From Pseudomonas sp. B6002 (lineage in GTDB: Bacteria; Pseudomonadota; Gammaproteobacteria; Pseudomonadales; Pseudomonadaceae), in the NCBI RefSeq assembly GCF_013385985.1, contig NZ_JACAOY010000005.1:1-38282 (forward strand): a DNA stretch of 38,282 bases, in the 5' to 3' direction. Positions within the stretch are counted from its first letter, which is position 1, and each line of letters opens with the position of its first letter. This document shows, piece by piece, positions 1 to 7,699 of this stretch. The notes beneath the pieces are model-generated. The model searched no databases. It was not told where the DNA came from and saw only the letters and a program-made list of their open reading frames with translations. The translations under genes were made by a program, and so were the position numbers.

Positions 1-194
1 CTTGTACATCCACCGCAATCGCTTCACCGTGACATGGCTGCTCGCCGCTCAATGTACTTTTCCCCTCCTGCTGACACTCCGCTTCAGGGGAGGGTTGCAG
101 CGTGCTATCCAGTCGCTACATCACCCACAGACAGCCTTTGGCTTCAACCCTGCGGGCCATCGCCTAAGAGTCGACTATCTCTCCCCCAGCACAT

Positions 195-234
195 AAAAAA
201 AGCCCCGTAGCTGTACAAGCTACGGGGCTTTTTC
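195..234. terminator. Bidirectional intrinsic terminator
   Basis: A perfect 12-bp stem (201-212 with 218-229, AGCCCCGTAGCT / AGCTACGGGGCT) closes a 5-nt loop. It is flanked by an A-run on the left and a T-run on the right, so it can stop transcription from both sides. It ends the minus-strand MFS gene at 250 and whatever enters from the left. The upstream bases 1-194 contain no gene I can recognise. Confidence 0.9.
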
Positions 235-249
235 GTTTCTGTGATGGTG

Positions 250-1476
250 TCAGGCAGGTTGTGCTGCCAAGCTATTGCTCACGTTACGCCCAAGCACCAG
301 CACCGTGACAAACCCACAGCCCACCAGCGCCGTGGCCAAGCTCAACAGTACCGAACTGCCCATCTGGTCAACGATCCGCCCGCCGAAGAACGACCCCAAG
401 GCAATGATCACCTGGAACAGGGCGACAAACAGCGGCATGCCGCGTTCGACGTCCTTAGGCGCCACGACAAACATCCAGATGCTGGCACAGGCCGGGAAGG
501 CGCCGAAGGCGAAGCCCCAGAGTGCGATCAGCATCGTCGCGCCCGTCAGGCCGGTGGCGAAGTAGGGGAACAGCGCAGTGCTGGTGCCGATCATCAGCGC
601 AACCAGCAACAGGGTGTAGCGCACGCTGCGGTTGGCGGCGAAGCCGGCAAAAACGTTACCCGCCACGCCTGCCACACCAAACATCAACAACAGCGAGCCA
701 ATGGTCGGGCCATCAAAGCCGGAGCTGTTTTTGAAGAACGGTGCCACATAGGTGTACGCAGCAAAGTGCGCCAGGCCAATCATCAACACCGCGATCAAAC
801 CCACACGAGCCCGTGGATTGATGAACAAGGCCGGCAGGTCACTCACAAGAATGGCCTTCTCCGGCTTGAGCTGAGGCAGCAGGAACACCTGCGCCAGCAC
901 CACCGGTACACCCAGCAATGCGGTGACCAGAAACGTCATGCGCCAGCCCATCAAGCCGCTGAGCCAAGTACCAACGGGCACGCCCAGAACAGTGGCGAGT
1001 GTCACGCCCATCATGATGATGGACGTGGCCTTCGCTACACCCACGCCCTTGGGAGCCAAACGGCCACTCAGCGCAATGGCGGTGGCCCAGAACCCACCGA
1101 TACTGATGCCCAGCAATACGCGACCAAACAGCAACAGGCTGAAGTCACTGGCAAAAGCCACCACACTGTTGGCGATGATCATGATCAGTGTCAGGCTGAT
1201 CAGCAGGTAGCGGCGGTCCATGGCGCCAATGATGACCGACAGCAACGGCGCCGCAAGCGCGGCCATGATGCCGGGCAGGGTGACCATCAGTCCGGCGTGG
1301 CCGGCACTGATGCCCAGGTCGGCTGCAACGTCATTAAGCACGCCCACCGGGAGAAACTCGCTGGTTACCAGGGCGAAGGCACCGACGGCCACGGAGAGAA
1401 TCGCCAGCCACTGCTGTTTGACGCTTTGTTGATTATGTTCGGGACGGCCGCGTGGGGCCTGTGTCGCGCTTGGCAT
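250..1476 (-). CDS. MFS transporter, DHA1 family, NepI/AraJ-like efflux permease
   Basis: This is a 408-residue, 12-helix major facilitator protein of the inner membrane, probably a proton-driven efflux pump. The N-terminal half carries the pattern of purine-ribonucleoside/sugar efflux permeases: EFLPVG in helix 1, DLGIS then AGLMVT before helix 2, the MDRRY loop, and GRVLLGISIGGFWA in helix 4. This matches what I know of E. coli NepI, although the substrate cannot be read from sequence. I start it at the ATG at 1476; a TTG at 1491 would add five residues but has no better ribosome binding site. It stands alone, with its own promoter region upstream and a strong terminator 16 bases beyond its stop. 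Drug, nucleoside or sugar export are all possible. Confidence 0.88.
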   Translation of the reverse strand: MPSATQAPRGRPEHNQQSVKQQWLAILSVAVGAFALVTSEFLPVGVLNDVAADLGISAGHAGLMVTLPGIMAALAAPLLSVIIGAMDRRYLLISLTLIMIIANSVVAFASDFSLLLFGRVLLGISIGGFWATAIALSGRLAPKGVGVAKATSIIMMGVTLATVLGVPVGTWLSGLMGWRMTFLVTALLGVPVVLAQVFLLPQLKPEKAILVSDLPALFINPRARVGLIAVLMIGLAHFAAYTYVAPFFKNSSGFDGPTIGSLLLMFGVAGVAGNVFAGFAANRSVRYTLLLVALMIGTSTALFPYFATGLTGATMLIALWGFAFGAFPACASIWMFVVAPKDVERGMPLFVALFQVIIALGSFFGGRIVDQMGSSVLLSLATALVGCGFVTVLVLGRNVSNSLAAQPA

Positions 1477-1537
1477 GGTGTTGGGTTCCAAGATGAATGT
1501 CGCCTGAAGCCAGGCGGGGGAAGGGAGTCAGGGGGCG

Positions 1538-1593
1538 ATTATATAAACCGGTCTTGATGATTGAGCAGGCGACCCGTTCGATAGTAATCATCA
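1538..1593 (-). promoter_or_regulatory. Promoter -10 and inverted repeat upstream of the efflux MFS
   Basis: Read on the minus strand, 1543-1538 is a perfect TATAAT, about 60 bases before the MFS start; no good -35 is visible. Just upstream, TGATGATT (1555-1562) and AATCATCA (1586-1593) form a perfect 8-bp inverted repeat with a 23-nt spacer. That position suits an activator or repressor, but no regulator gene adjoins this transporter. The functional reading is inference. Confidence 0.4.
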
Positions 1594-1743
1594 GTGCAAT
1601 CGATAAGTCCCACACCACAGATGTCACTTTCCCGCCGTTTCAAAAACCTTGCCTACAGGGGACGCATTGCGATAACGACGGCAACTTATTACGTTGTGCT
1701 AGCGCGTCAGATCGGGCGCCTTCCATTGCAAAGGAACTGCATC

Positions 1744-1992
1744 ATGAGCAAGAACACCAAGAAAACCTCCGACAAAATCGCGACGTTGGCTGCACAAACA
1801 CTCAACAGTCCAGACGCCTCCGCCACTGCCAAAAGCCTTGCCGCTTCAGCGCTGGCCCAGAAGAACAACGACAAGCAGACCAGTGCCGAGATGGAGGAAA
1901 CAGCCGCAAAAGTGCTGGGCAGCGATCGCCATAGCGAAGACACCAAAACCCTTGCAGCGTCGGTGCTCTCCCAAGCCAATAAGGAACGTTAA
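1744..1992 (+). CDS. Small conserved hydrophilic protein of unknown function
   Basis: An 82-residue soluble protein beginning MSKNTKKTSDKIA. It has no signal peptide, membrane segment or cysteine, and is rich in Ala, Ser, Thr, Lys and Asp. Two similar blocks ending in LAASALAQ and LAASVLSQ (about residues 33-40 and 70-77) suggest an internal helical repeat. I chose the ATG at 1744 because AAGGA lies at 1731-1735 with proper spacing, whereas the longer reading frame from 1594 has none and its extra residues look non-coding. I recall similar unnamed proteins in other Pseudomonas genomes but no function. It is monocistronic, with an intrinsic terminator 9 bases after the stop. Confidence 0.85.
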   Translation: MSKNTKKTSDKIATLAAQTLNSPDASATAKSLAASALAQKNNDKQTSAEMEETAAKVLGSDRHSEDTKTLAASVLSQANKER

Positions 1993-2000
1993 CACAACGC

Positions 2001-2038
2001 AAAAGCCCCGTAGTTGAACAGGCTGCGGGGCTTTTGCG
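2001..2038 (+). terminator. Intrinsic terminator
   Basis: A 13-bp stem (2001-2013 AAAAGCCCCGTAG with 2023-2035 CTGCGGGGCTTTT, one G-U pair) and a 9-nt loop lie directly after the small protein gene. The sequence is nearly the same as the terminator at 195-234, a form common in Pseudomonas. The symmetric A/T flanks allow function in both directions. Confidence 0.9.
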
Positions 2039-2145
2039 TTTCCGGGTGCTCGGCTCACACAGAATCAACAGCATAAAAATCTCCGTCTCACCGAATAACT
2101 TTCCTCGCTGCGGTGTTCACCCTACAGACCACCCAGGAAACGCCC

Positions 2146-2703
2146 ATGAGCCCCCATGTCGACCGCTACGACCGCCTCACCCGCACCTTCCATTGGCTCA
2201 CCGCCGCCGTGGTGATCTTCATGTTTGCCAGCGCACATATCTGGGAAAACCTGGAGAAGGGCACACCACTGCGAAAAGGCCTGCAGTCGGTGCACATCTC
2301 CCTGGGGATCGCCATGGCGGTGTTGATCGTTGCACGGATTATCTGGCGCCTGTCCGGCGGCAATCGCCCAAAGGCCGGTAGTCATCCCGCCCTTAACGTA
2401 CTGGCGAAAATGGCGCATGGTTGCCTCTATCTGTTGCTGTTGGCACAGATCGTATTGGGCTTTCTGTTTCGCTGGGCGCAAGGCGAGCCTTTCAGCTTTT
2501 TCGGGCTGTTTTCCATCCCCGCGCCGGTAGTGATCGACCACGCCTGGCGCGGGACGCTGGGCGACCTGCACGACACGGTTGCCTGGGCGATCATCCTGCT
2601 CGCGGGCCTGCATGCGGCGGCTGCGCTCTGGCACCACTATGTGATGGGCGACAGCACGCTACGCCGCATGTTGCCCGGCTCACGTACTGCCTTTCAAAAG
2701 TGA
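2146..2703 (+). CDS. Cytochrome b561 family protein
   Basis: A 185-residue membrane di-haem cytochrome b of the YodB/YceJ (CybB) type, four transmembrane helices, probably carrying electrons from the quinol pool to a periplasmic acceptor. The start motif YDRLTRTFHWL places the first haem histidine. Further candidate haem histidines are in VHISLGIAMA (helix 2), LHDTVAW and LHAAAALWHHYV (helix 4). AGGAAA at 2134-2139 precedes the ATG; an upstream in-frame extension from 2113 is less likely. It is 43 bases ahead of the TPR gene and points the same way as the sigma/anti-sigma genes, so it may share their control. Its physiological partner is unknown. Confidence 0.9.
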   Translation: MSPHVDRYDRLTRTFHWLTAAVVIFMFASAHIWENLEKGTPLRKGLQSVHISLGIAMAVLIVARIIWRLSGGNRPKAGSHPALNVLAKMAHGCLYLLLLAQIVLGFLFRWAQGEPFSFFGLFSIPAPVVIDHAWRGTLGDLHDTVAWAIILLAGLHAAAALWHHYVMGDSTLRRMLPGSRTAFQK

Positions 2704-2746
2704 TGTTGGCTGCTGTACCTAACCCCCGTTACGGAGCATGAAAAGC

Positions 2747-3286
2747 ATGAAGAACCGCCACGAATACCATACCTCGCTCCTCTTCGGTGCGTGCTTGGCT
2801 GCCGCATTACTGGCCGGCCAGGCCCACGCATCGGGCGATGAATCCGCGCCGCCCAAGCCCAATTGCCCCAAAGGCCAGGTCTGGGACACCAAGACCGGCA
2901 AGTGCGTGCTGCAAACCAGCAAAGCCACGTCAGACGCCGACCGTACCGATTACGCCTACCGCCTGGCCAAGGATGGGCGTTACGACGAAGCCCTGGCACT
3001 GCTCGATACCCTGCAAGACCCGAACACCGCCAAGGCCCTCAACTATCGTGGCTACGCCACCCGCAAGCTGGGGCGCACCGACGAAGGCATCGGCTATTAC
3101 CTGAAGTCCGTGGCGCTCGACCCCAACTACGCCCAAGTCCGCGAGTACCTGGGCGAGGCCTACGTGATCAAGGGCCGCATCGACCTGGCGCAGGAGCAAC
3201 TGGTGAAGATCAAAGCCTTGTGCAGCACCACCTGCGAAGAATATGAAGACCTGGCTGACGCGATCGCCCATGCGCCCGAGGCATAA
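2747..3286 (+). CDS. Secreted TPR-repeat protein with N-terminal CPKG..C motif
   Basis: A 179-residue exported protein. Residues 1-28 are a signal peptide with a hydrophobic core (LLFGACLAAALLA) and an AHA cleavage site. The start of the mature part has a short disulfide-ready loop, C40-P-K-G up to G-K-C53. Residues 65-160 form about two to three TPR-like helix pairs (YAYRLAKDGRYDEALALLD, then ALNYRGYATRKLGRTDEGI). A second cysteine pair follows near the C-terminus (CSTTC). Two ATGs compete: the one at 2738 is only one base from the GGAG at 2733, so I prefer 2747. It lies 8 bases upstream of the ECF sigma gene and probably belongs to that envelope signalling unit; its partner is unknown. Confidence 0.85.
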   Translation: MKNRHEYHTSLLFGACLAAALLAGQAHASGDESAPPKPNCPKGQVWDTKTGKCVLQTSKATSDADRTDYAYRLAKDGRYDEALALLDTLQDPNTAKALNYRGYATRKLGRTDEGIGYYLKSVALDPNYAQVREYLGEAYVIKGRIDLAQEQLVKIKALCSTTCEEYEDLADAIAHAPEA

Positions 3287-3294
3287 AACTGTGA

Positions 3295-3843
3295 GTGAAC
3301 ACACAGGAGGCCGCCATCACCGCAGAGGCTGAGTTTCGTCGCGAGTTGGGCCTGCTGTTGCCGCGTTTATGGCGATACGGGTGGGTGTTGTCACGACAAA
3401 AGCACCTGGCTGAAGACCTGGTGCAGACCACCTGTGTGCGAGCCTTGGAACGTGCCGGGCAGTTTGCCGCCGGCACGCGGCTGGATCGCTGGCTGCTGGC
3501 AATCATGCATTCGATCTGGCTCAACGAACTGCGCTCGCAACGGGTGAGACAAGGGCAGGGGTTCGTCGACGCGGAGCAGGAGTTGTCCTTTGATGGCGAG
3601 AGCCTGGCCCAGGAACAGGTGTTGGCCGCACAAGTCATCAAGCGTGTGAACGGGCTGCCCGAAGCACAACGGGAAACGGTTTTTCTGGCGTATGTGGAAG
3701 GGCTTTCATACAAGGAAATTGCCGAGGTGCTGCATATCCCGGTGGGAACCGTCATGAGCCGATTGGCGGCCGCACGGGCGAAACTGGCTGAAACCGCGTC
3801 CTCCCAAGCCCAGCCGGACAAAACTCACGGAGAACGGCGATGA
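3295..3843 (+). CDS. ECF-type RNA polymerase sigma factor
   Basis: An extracytoplasmic-function sigma factor of 182 residues from the GTG at 3295, or 175 from an ATC at 3316. Region 2 spans about residues 17-82 (AEDLVQTTCVRAL is region 2.2, LDRWLLAIMHSIWLNELR covers 2.3-2.4). Region 4 spans about 112-165 (LPEAQRETVFLAYVEGLSYKEIAEVL then GTVMSRLAAARAKL). It has no extra domains. Its last four bases overlap the anti-sigma start (ATGA), the standard arrangement for a sigma held inactive by a membrane partner. The start is odd: the only good Shine-Dalgarno, AGGAGG at 3305-3310, lies inside the GTG-started frame and points at an ATC codon. The pair recalls P. fluorescens PrtI/PrtR, but I cannot confirm orthology. 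Confidence 0.92.
   Translation: MNTQEAAITAEAEFRRELGLLLPRLWRYGWVLSRQKHLAEDLVQTTCVRALERAGQFAAGTRLDRWLLAIMHSIWLNELRSQRVRQGQGFVDAEQELSFDGESLAQEQVLAAQVIKRVNGLPEAQRETVFLAYVEGLSYKEIAEVLHIPVGTVMSRLAAARAKLAETASSQAQPDKTHGERR
3305..3318 (+). promoter_or_regulatory. Strong Shine-Dalgarno facing an in-frame ATC codon
   Basis: AGGAGG (3305-3310) is followed by a 5-base spacer and then ATC (3316-3318), in frame with the sigma factor. No ATG, GTG or TTG lies at a usable distance downstream. The annotated-style GTG at 3295 is upstream of this site and has only a poor GAGG about 12 bases before it. The layout suggests translation starts at ATC, or that an ancestral ATG changed to ATC. Confidence 0.5.
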
Positions 3844-4607
3844 CCCTCACTGACGCACCCTCCGACGAACTGTTGGTGGCTTACCTGGACGGCGAACTGG
3901 ATGCCCGGCAGCACCAGCTCATCACCGATCGGCTCAGCGTTGATCCTGTCCTGGCTGCGCGCCTGGAAGCCTTGCAGGGGGCTGACCTGCCTTTCAAGGC
4001 CGCCTTCGATTCACTGCTCGACCAGGCCCCCACAGAACGTATGCAGGCGATGCTCAAATCGCTGCCCTCAGCGCATGCCCCAGCCTTGAGCCGGCGCCGC
4101 TTCGTGGCCATGGCCGCCGGTTTTGCCGTGGCCGGGGTGCTTGCCGACCGCCTGTTCATGAGTTGGCCCCGCCCGGAACCCGGCCAAGGCTGGCGTGCGT
4201 CGGTCGCCGAATACATGGCCTTGTACACGCCCCAGACCCTGGAGAACCTCAGTACCGACTCCGCTTCCCACGTGGCGCAACTGAGTTCGGTCGGCGCTCA
4301 ATTGGGCCTGCCGTTGTCCCCCACGGCGGTAAACCTCCCCGGCGCCGAGTTCCGGCGTGCGCAGATCCTCGACTATGACGGCATATTGATCGGCCAACTG
4401 ACCTACCTCGACCCACTTCACGGCCCACTGGCACTGTGCATCACCGCCAGCCGCAAGGGTGCGCAACCTGCCGCCACCGAGCAGCGGCGAGGGATGAATG
4501 TGGTGTATTGGGCCAGTGCTACCCACGGTTTCATGCTGATCGGGCGCAACCCGTTCGAAGCGCTGCAGCGCATGGCTCGTAGTGTCGAGAACACATTGCC
4601 CGCGTGA
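3840..4607 (+). CDS. Transmembrane anti-sigma factor (PrtR-like)
   Basis: A 255-residue regulator that probably binds and silences the ECF sigma factor encoded just upstream. Residues 1-70 are the cytoplasmic anti-sigma domain (DELLVAYLDGELD, the usual opening helix), without the HxxxCxxC zinc motif of ChrR/RsiW types. After the basic SRRR stretch, about residues 86-105 form a single membrane helix (FVAMAAGFAVAGVLADRLF). The remaining 150 residues would be periplasmic and sense the signal; I do not recognise their fold beyond similarity to other anti-sigma tails. ATG overlaps the sigma stop by four bases, so translation is coupled. The stop is two bases from the stop of the convergent AraC gene, leaving no room for a terminator. 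Confidence 0.85.
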   Translation: MTLTDAPSDELLVAYLDGELDARQHQLITDRLSVDPVLAARLEALQGADLPFKAAFDSLLDQAPTERMQAMLKSLPSAHAPALSRRRFVAMAAGFAVAGVLADRLFMSWPRPEPGQGWRASVAEYMALYTPQTLENLSTDSASHVAQLSSVGAQLGLPLSPTAVNLPGAEFRRAQILDYDGILIGQLTYLDPLHGPLALCITASRKGAQPAATEQRRGMNVVYWASATHGFMLIGRNPFEALQRMARSVENTLPA

Positions 4608-4609
4608 AC

Positions 4610-5632
4610 TCAGTGAGTCGTGCCCTGTGAGGCGCGCCAGCGCGCGGGTGTCGTGCCTTCCCAGGTGCGAAAGGCCCGATAAAACGAATTAGTGTCTTCG
4701 TAACCGAGCAAGCCGGCGATCTCCTCTATCTCGATCGTCGGTTCTGCCAACAGATGGCGCACTATCTCCTGGCGGGTTTCCAGCATCAATTGGCGAAAGC
4801 TGGTGCCTTCCTCGGTGATGCGCCGCTGCAACGTGCGCTCGCTCATGCCCATGTCCCGCGCCACCTCGACCATCTCCGGGCGACCGCTGGCGAGGATGCG
4901 CTTGAGCGCGCCCTTGACCTGATGGCTGATCGTGGGCAGTGCCGTCGCTTCGGCCAATGCGGCGGTCAGGACCGGGTTGAGTATGTCGAGCAGTTCCGGA
5001 TTGTGCCCGGGGAAGGGCCGGTTCAAGTCCGCAGCGTCAAACACCAGGGCATTGCGCTCGGCGCCGAAACGCACCGGGCAGCCAAAAAAATCGGCCAGGA
5101 CGGTGTTGCCACATTCCGGTCGGGCCAATTCAACATGGTGCGGGAGGATGTGCACCCTGGAACCGCGCCGACCCAGTTCGACGAACGTGGCAAAGGCGGC
5201 GTCGATAAATAACGTCGGCGGATGCGCCTGAGTGCGCAACCAGTCGAGGGTGACGGTGCAGGTGCTGCCTTCTTCGGTCACGTGCACCCGTTCGGGGGTG
5301 CACAGTTGCTTGAAGCGTGCGAGGCGGTGCAGGCCATCCCGAAAGTCGCGGGCAATGAAGGCGGCAAAACTCGCCGGGGGCAATGTCGCACTGTCCAACT
5401 GGGTGACCAGCAAGATGCCAGCCGCGGGGTCCGGATTGAGCGTACCGACGGCCTCCCACACGCGGAAAAACTCGGGTGTTGTCACCTGACGACGGTCGCG
5501 CCGCTCGTGAAGGTTGAGCGTCACCGGCAGCCGTGCCTGACGCAACACCGCCGACGGCTCCAGCCCGATGGTTTTCAGGGCTTGCCAGAAAACATCCGGG
5601 ATGTTGAAACGGGATTGGCGTGCATCAGGCAT
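4610..5632 (-). CDS. AraC family transcriptional regulator with N-terminal arabinose-binding-like domain
   Basis: A 340-residue regulator of the OruR/ArgR-like architecture: a large N-terminal effector domain (about 20-210, with YE-type spacing and FFGCPVRFGAERNAL) and a C-terminal double helix-turn-helix (about 235-335). The first HTH is VARDMGMSERTLQRRI and the second IAGLLGYEDTNSFYRAFRTWEG with TPARWR, the AraC signature. AAAAGG six bases before the ATG supports the start. It lies 24 bases downstream of the SDR gene on the same strand, so the two are probably co-transcribed and the regulator likely controls the SDR or its substrate pathway. The effector is unknown. Confidence 0.9.
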   Translation of the reverse strand: MPDARQSRFNIPDVFWQALKTIGLEPSAVLRQARLPVTLNLHERRDRRQVTTPEFFRVWEAVGTLNPDPAAGILLVTQLDSATLPPASFAAFIARDFRDGLHRLARFKQLCTPERVHVTEEGSTCTVTLDWLRTQAHPPTLFIDAAFATFVELGRRGSRVHILPHHVELARPECGNTVLADFFGCPVRFGAERNALVFDAADLNRPFPGHNPELLDILNPVLTAALAEATALPTISHQVKGALKRILASGRPEMVEVARDMGMSERTLQRRITEEGTSFRQLMLETRQEIVRHLLAEPTIEIEEIAGLLGYEDTNSFYRAFRTWEGTTPARWRASQGTTH

Positions 5633-5656
5633 GGGTCACCTTTTCAGTCGAGCAAA

Positions 5657-6478
5657 TCAATCAGAAGCCGACACACTGAGGTCGTGCCATTTCTTGTCCG
5701 AGGCCGCCAGCTCTTCCGCCGCCCGCGCTGCGTATTGCACCGCATCACTGCCGATCAACAGGCGCAGCGGCGCTTCTTTGTTCAGGGCCAACTCCAGCAC
5801 GATCTCAGCCACCCGGGCCGGGCCGGTCGGCAAGATGCCAGGGGAATTCAGCAACTCGACCAGCACGCCGACGCTTTGCTGATAGGGCTCGCTGATCGGC
5901 GGGATCGTCATGGACGAGCCCGACCAGTCGGTGCGCATGCCGCCCGGCTCCAGTACCGTCACTTGCACCCCGAGCGGGGTCACCTCTTGCGCCAACACCG
6001 TCGAAAACCCACCCACCGCCCATTTTGCACTCTGGTAAGCCGCCAGGCCCGCCATACCGATACGCCCGCCGAGGGACGATACCTGAAAGATATGCCCGCG
6101 GCCCTGGGCGCGCAGCACCGGCACCACGGCCTTGCTCACGTGCACCACGCCATAGAAATTGGTGTCGATCTGCGCCGTGAAGTCATCCAGCGTCACATCC
6201 TCAACCGACGCCAAGTCCCCATAACCCGCGTTGTTGACCACCACATCCAGCCGGCCAAAATGCGCCACCGCAGCCGCCACGACTTGCACGACCTGCGTGT
6301 TGTCCGTCACATCCAGCTGCAGGGGCAACACCGCGTCGCCGTATTCAGCGACCAGGTCATCCAATTGACGGGGATTGCGCGCCGTCGCCACCACACGGTC
6401 GCCGGCACGCAGGGCCGCTTCGGTAATAGCGCGGCCAAGGCCACGGGAACTGCCAGTGATAAACCAGATCTTGGACAT
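5657..6478 (-). CDS. Short-chain dehydrogenase/reductase (classical SDR)
   Basis: A 273-residue NAD(P)-dependent oxidoreductase. TGSSRGLG at 8-15 is the nucleotide-binding glycine motif, and the Arg after it favours NADP(H). NNAG sits at 82-85, the catalytic Ser near 135, and Y148-x-x-x-K152 completes the active site. The closing segment (about 185-270) is the variable substrate lid. Family members of this length often act on ketones or aldehydes in detoxification, but the substrate is not readable. I chose the ATG at 6478 because GAGG lies six bases before it; the longer frame to 6679 has no support. An AraC regulator follows 24 bases downstream in the same direction. Confidence 0.92.
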   Translation of the reverse strand: MSKIWFITGSSRGLGRAITEAALRAGDRVVATARNPRQLDDLVAEYGDAVLPLQLDVTDNTQVVQVVAAAVAHFGRLDVVVNNAGYGDLASVEDVTLDDFTAQIDTNFYGVVHVSKAVVPVLRAQGRGHIFQVSSLGGRIGMAGLAAYQSAKWAVGGFSTVLAQEVTPLGVQVTVLEPGGMRTDWSGSSMTIPPISEPYQQSVGVLVELLNSPGILPTGPARVAEIVLELALNKEAPLRLLIGSDAVQYAARAAEELAASDKKWHDLSVSASD

Positions 6479-6606
6479 GGAACACCTCTTCGTAGGAAAC
6501 AACCGTGAGCGAAGGATGTTCGATAGACACGCTTTCCACACTAGCAGCAAGCCGCCATCCGACTTGCAAACCCCGCCAATTGTCGTGAGCGGGCTCGCGC
6601 TGCTCC

Positions 6607-7542
6607 CTACGCCAATCGAGCCGTGAGGCTTTCGATAAATACCCGCTCCGCCCGACTCATCTTCTGCTCCCGGTTCCACAGCAGATGAATATCCACATCC
6701 GCTATCCCCTCATCCGGCGGTAGCCGCCACAGCAACCCGTTCTTCTCATCCTCGGCCACCACATGGACCGGCAGGCAACCCAGGCCAAAACCGGCGATCA
6801 CCAAACGACGCACCTCTTCAAGGCTGGACGACGACGCCACGATCCGCCCGCTGAAGCCCTGCTGGTCGCGGAAGATCGTCAAGGGCGACAACATCCCGCC
6901 AATTTGGTCGCTGGTAAAACTCACGAAGTTCTCCGACTGCAAATCCCCCTCCGCCAGGCCGCTGCGCCCAAATAACGGGTGATGCCGCCCACAGAAAAAC
7001 GCGTAACGCTGACGCAAGAACAGGTGCTGTTCCAGGCGCGGCTGTGGCCGGCGATTGAGGCTCAGGCCCAGGGTCGCGGTTTTTTCGAGGAGGGCGGCGA
7101 CGATGTCCGAGCTGCGCATCACCTCCACTTCCAGGTCGACCCGGGGATGCTCGCGGTGGAAGTCAGCGAGGAAGTCATCAAAGGTGTCTGACTCGATGCG
7201 GCTGATCATCAGCAAGCGCACTTTGCCGAGCACCTCGTCACCAGGTTTTTGCAGGGCGTTGCTCATCTGCGACACCTGGCCGTACATCTCGCCGGCGATG
7301 GCAAAGATCTGTTCACCGGCGTCGGTCAGCACAAAACGCGGGCCACGGCGGGCGATCAGTTCGCAGTCGAGCTGTTCTTCCAGGCGCTTGAGGGCCTGGC
7401 TGATGGCCGGTTGCGTCAGGTGCAGGCGGGCGGCGGCACGGCTGATGCTCAGTTCCTGGCCGATCACGCGGAAGGTGCGCAACAGGTTCCAGTCCAGGCG
7501 GTCGTTGAGCAGCGGGTGAATATCGCGGCGAGGTTCGGGCAT
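6607..7542 (-). CDS. LysR family transcriptional regulator
   Basis: A 311-residue LysR-type protein. The winged helix-turn-helix covers about residues 15-75 (ISRAAARLHLTQPAISQALKRLEEQL), followed by the linker helix and a periplasmic-binding-like effector domain to about 305. The ATG at 7542 fits the family length; an upstream extension to 7635 runs through an AT-rich promoter and is unlikely. It is transcribed away from the MHS symporter and the amidohydrolase, the classic arrangement for a LysR controlling its divergent neighbours. Its ligand would then be the substrate of that pair, perhaps an N-carbamoyl or ureido acid. That is inference. Confidence 0.92.
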   Translation of the reverse strand: MPEPRRDIHPLLNDRLDWNLLRTFRVIGQELSISRAAARLHLTQPAISQALKRLEEQLDCELIARRGPRFVLTDAGEQIFAIAGEMYGQVSQMSNALQKPGDEVLGKVRLLMISRIESDTFDDFLADFHREHPRVDLEVEVMRSSDIVAALLEKTATLGLSLNRRPQPRLEQHLFLRQRYAFFCGRHHPLFGRSGLAEGDLQSENFVSFTSDQIGGMLSPLTIFRDQQGFSGRIVASSSSLEEVRRLVIAGFGLGCLPVHVVAEDEKNGLLWRLPPDEGIADVDIHLLWNREQKMSRAERVFIESLTARLA

Positions 7543-7556
7543 GGCGCGGCTCGATA

Positions 7557-7600
7557 ATAAGCAGGATTTATAATTTGAATAATAAATAGAAAATTGACTA
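7557..7600. promoter_or_regulatory. AT-rich divergent promoter/operator region
   Basis: About 44 bases between the LysR gene and the MHS symporter are almost entirely A/T in a GC-rich neighbourhood. They include TATAAT at 7568-7573 and repeated TTAT/ATAA steps that could form LysR half-sites. The position suits the overlapping promoters of both divergent genes. I cannot fix individual -35/-10 pairs. Confidence 0.4.
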
Positions 7601-7699
7601 ATCATAGCCCGGCGACGATAAATCACCCTGAACAAGCGCCATCAGAGCGCGCCCGTTTGACTTTCTCCTGCCAAAAAAATAACCAAAGGAGCCCGCCCC

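Noticed and set aside
2-196. Open frame of 64 codons at the left edge
   Set aside because: It has no ribosome binding site, its translation resembles nothing I know, and it starts at a TTG at the very edge. It may be the tail of something outside the window but cannot be supported.
241-1557. Long plus-strand frame opposite the efflux MFS
   Set aside because: The translation is a His/Gln/Arg-rich shadow typical of the strand opposite a high-GC membrane protein gene; the minus-strand frame has clear MFS motifs.
5222-6508. 428-codon plus-strand frame across the AraC and SDR genes
   Set aside because: It spans two well-supported minus-strand genes and their ribosome binding sites, and its translation is compositionally a shadow.
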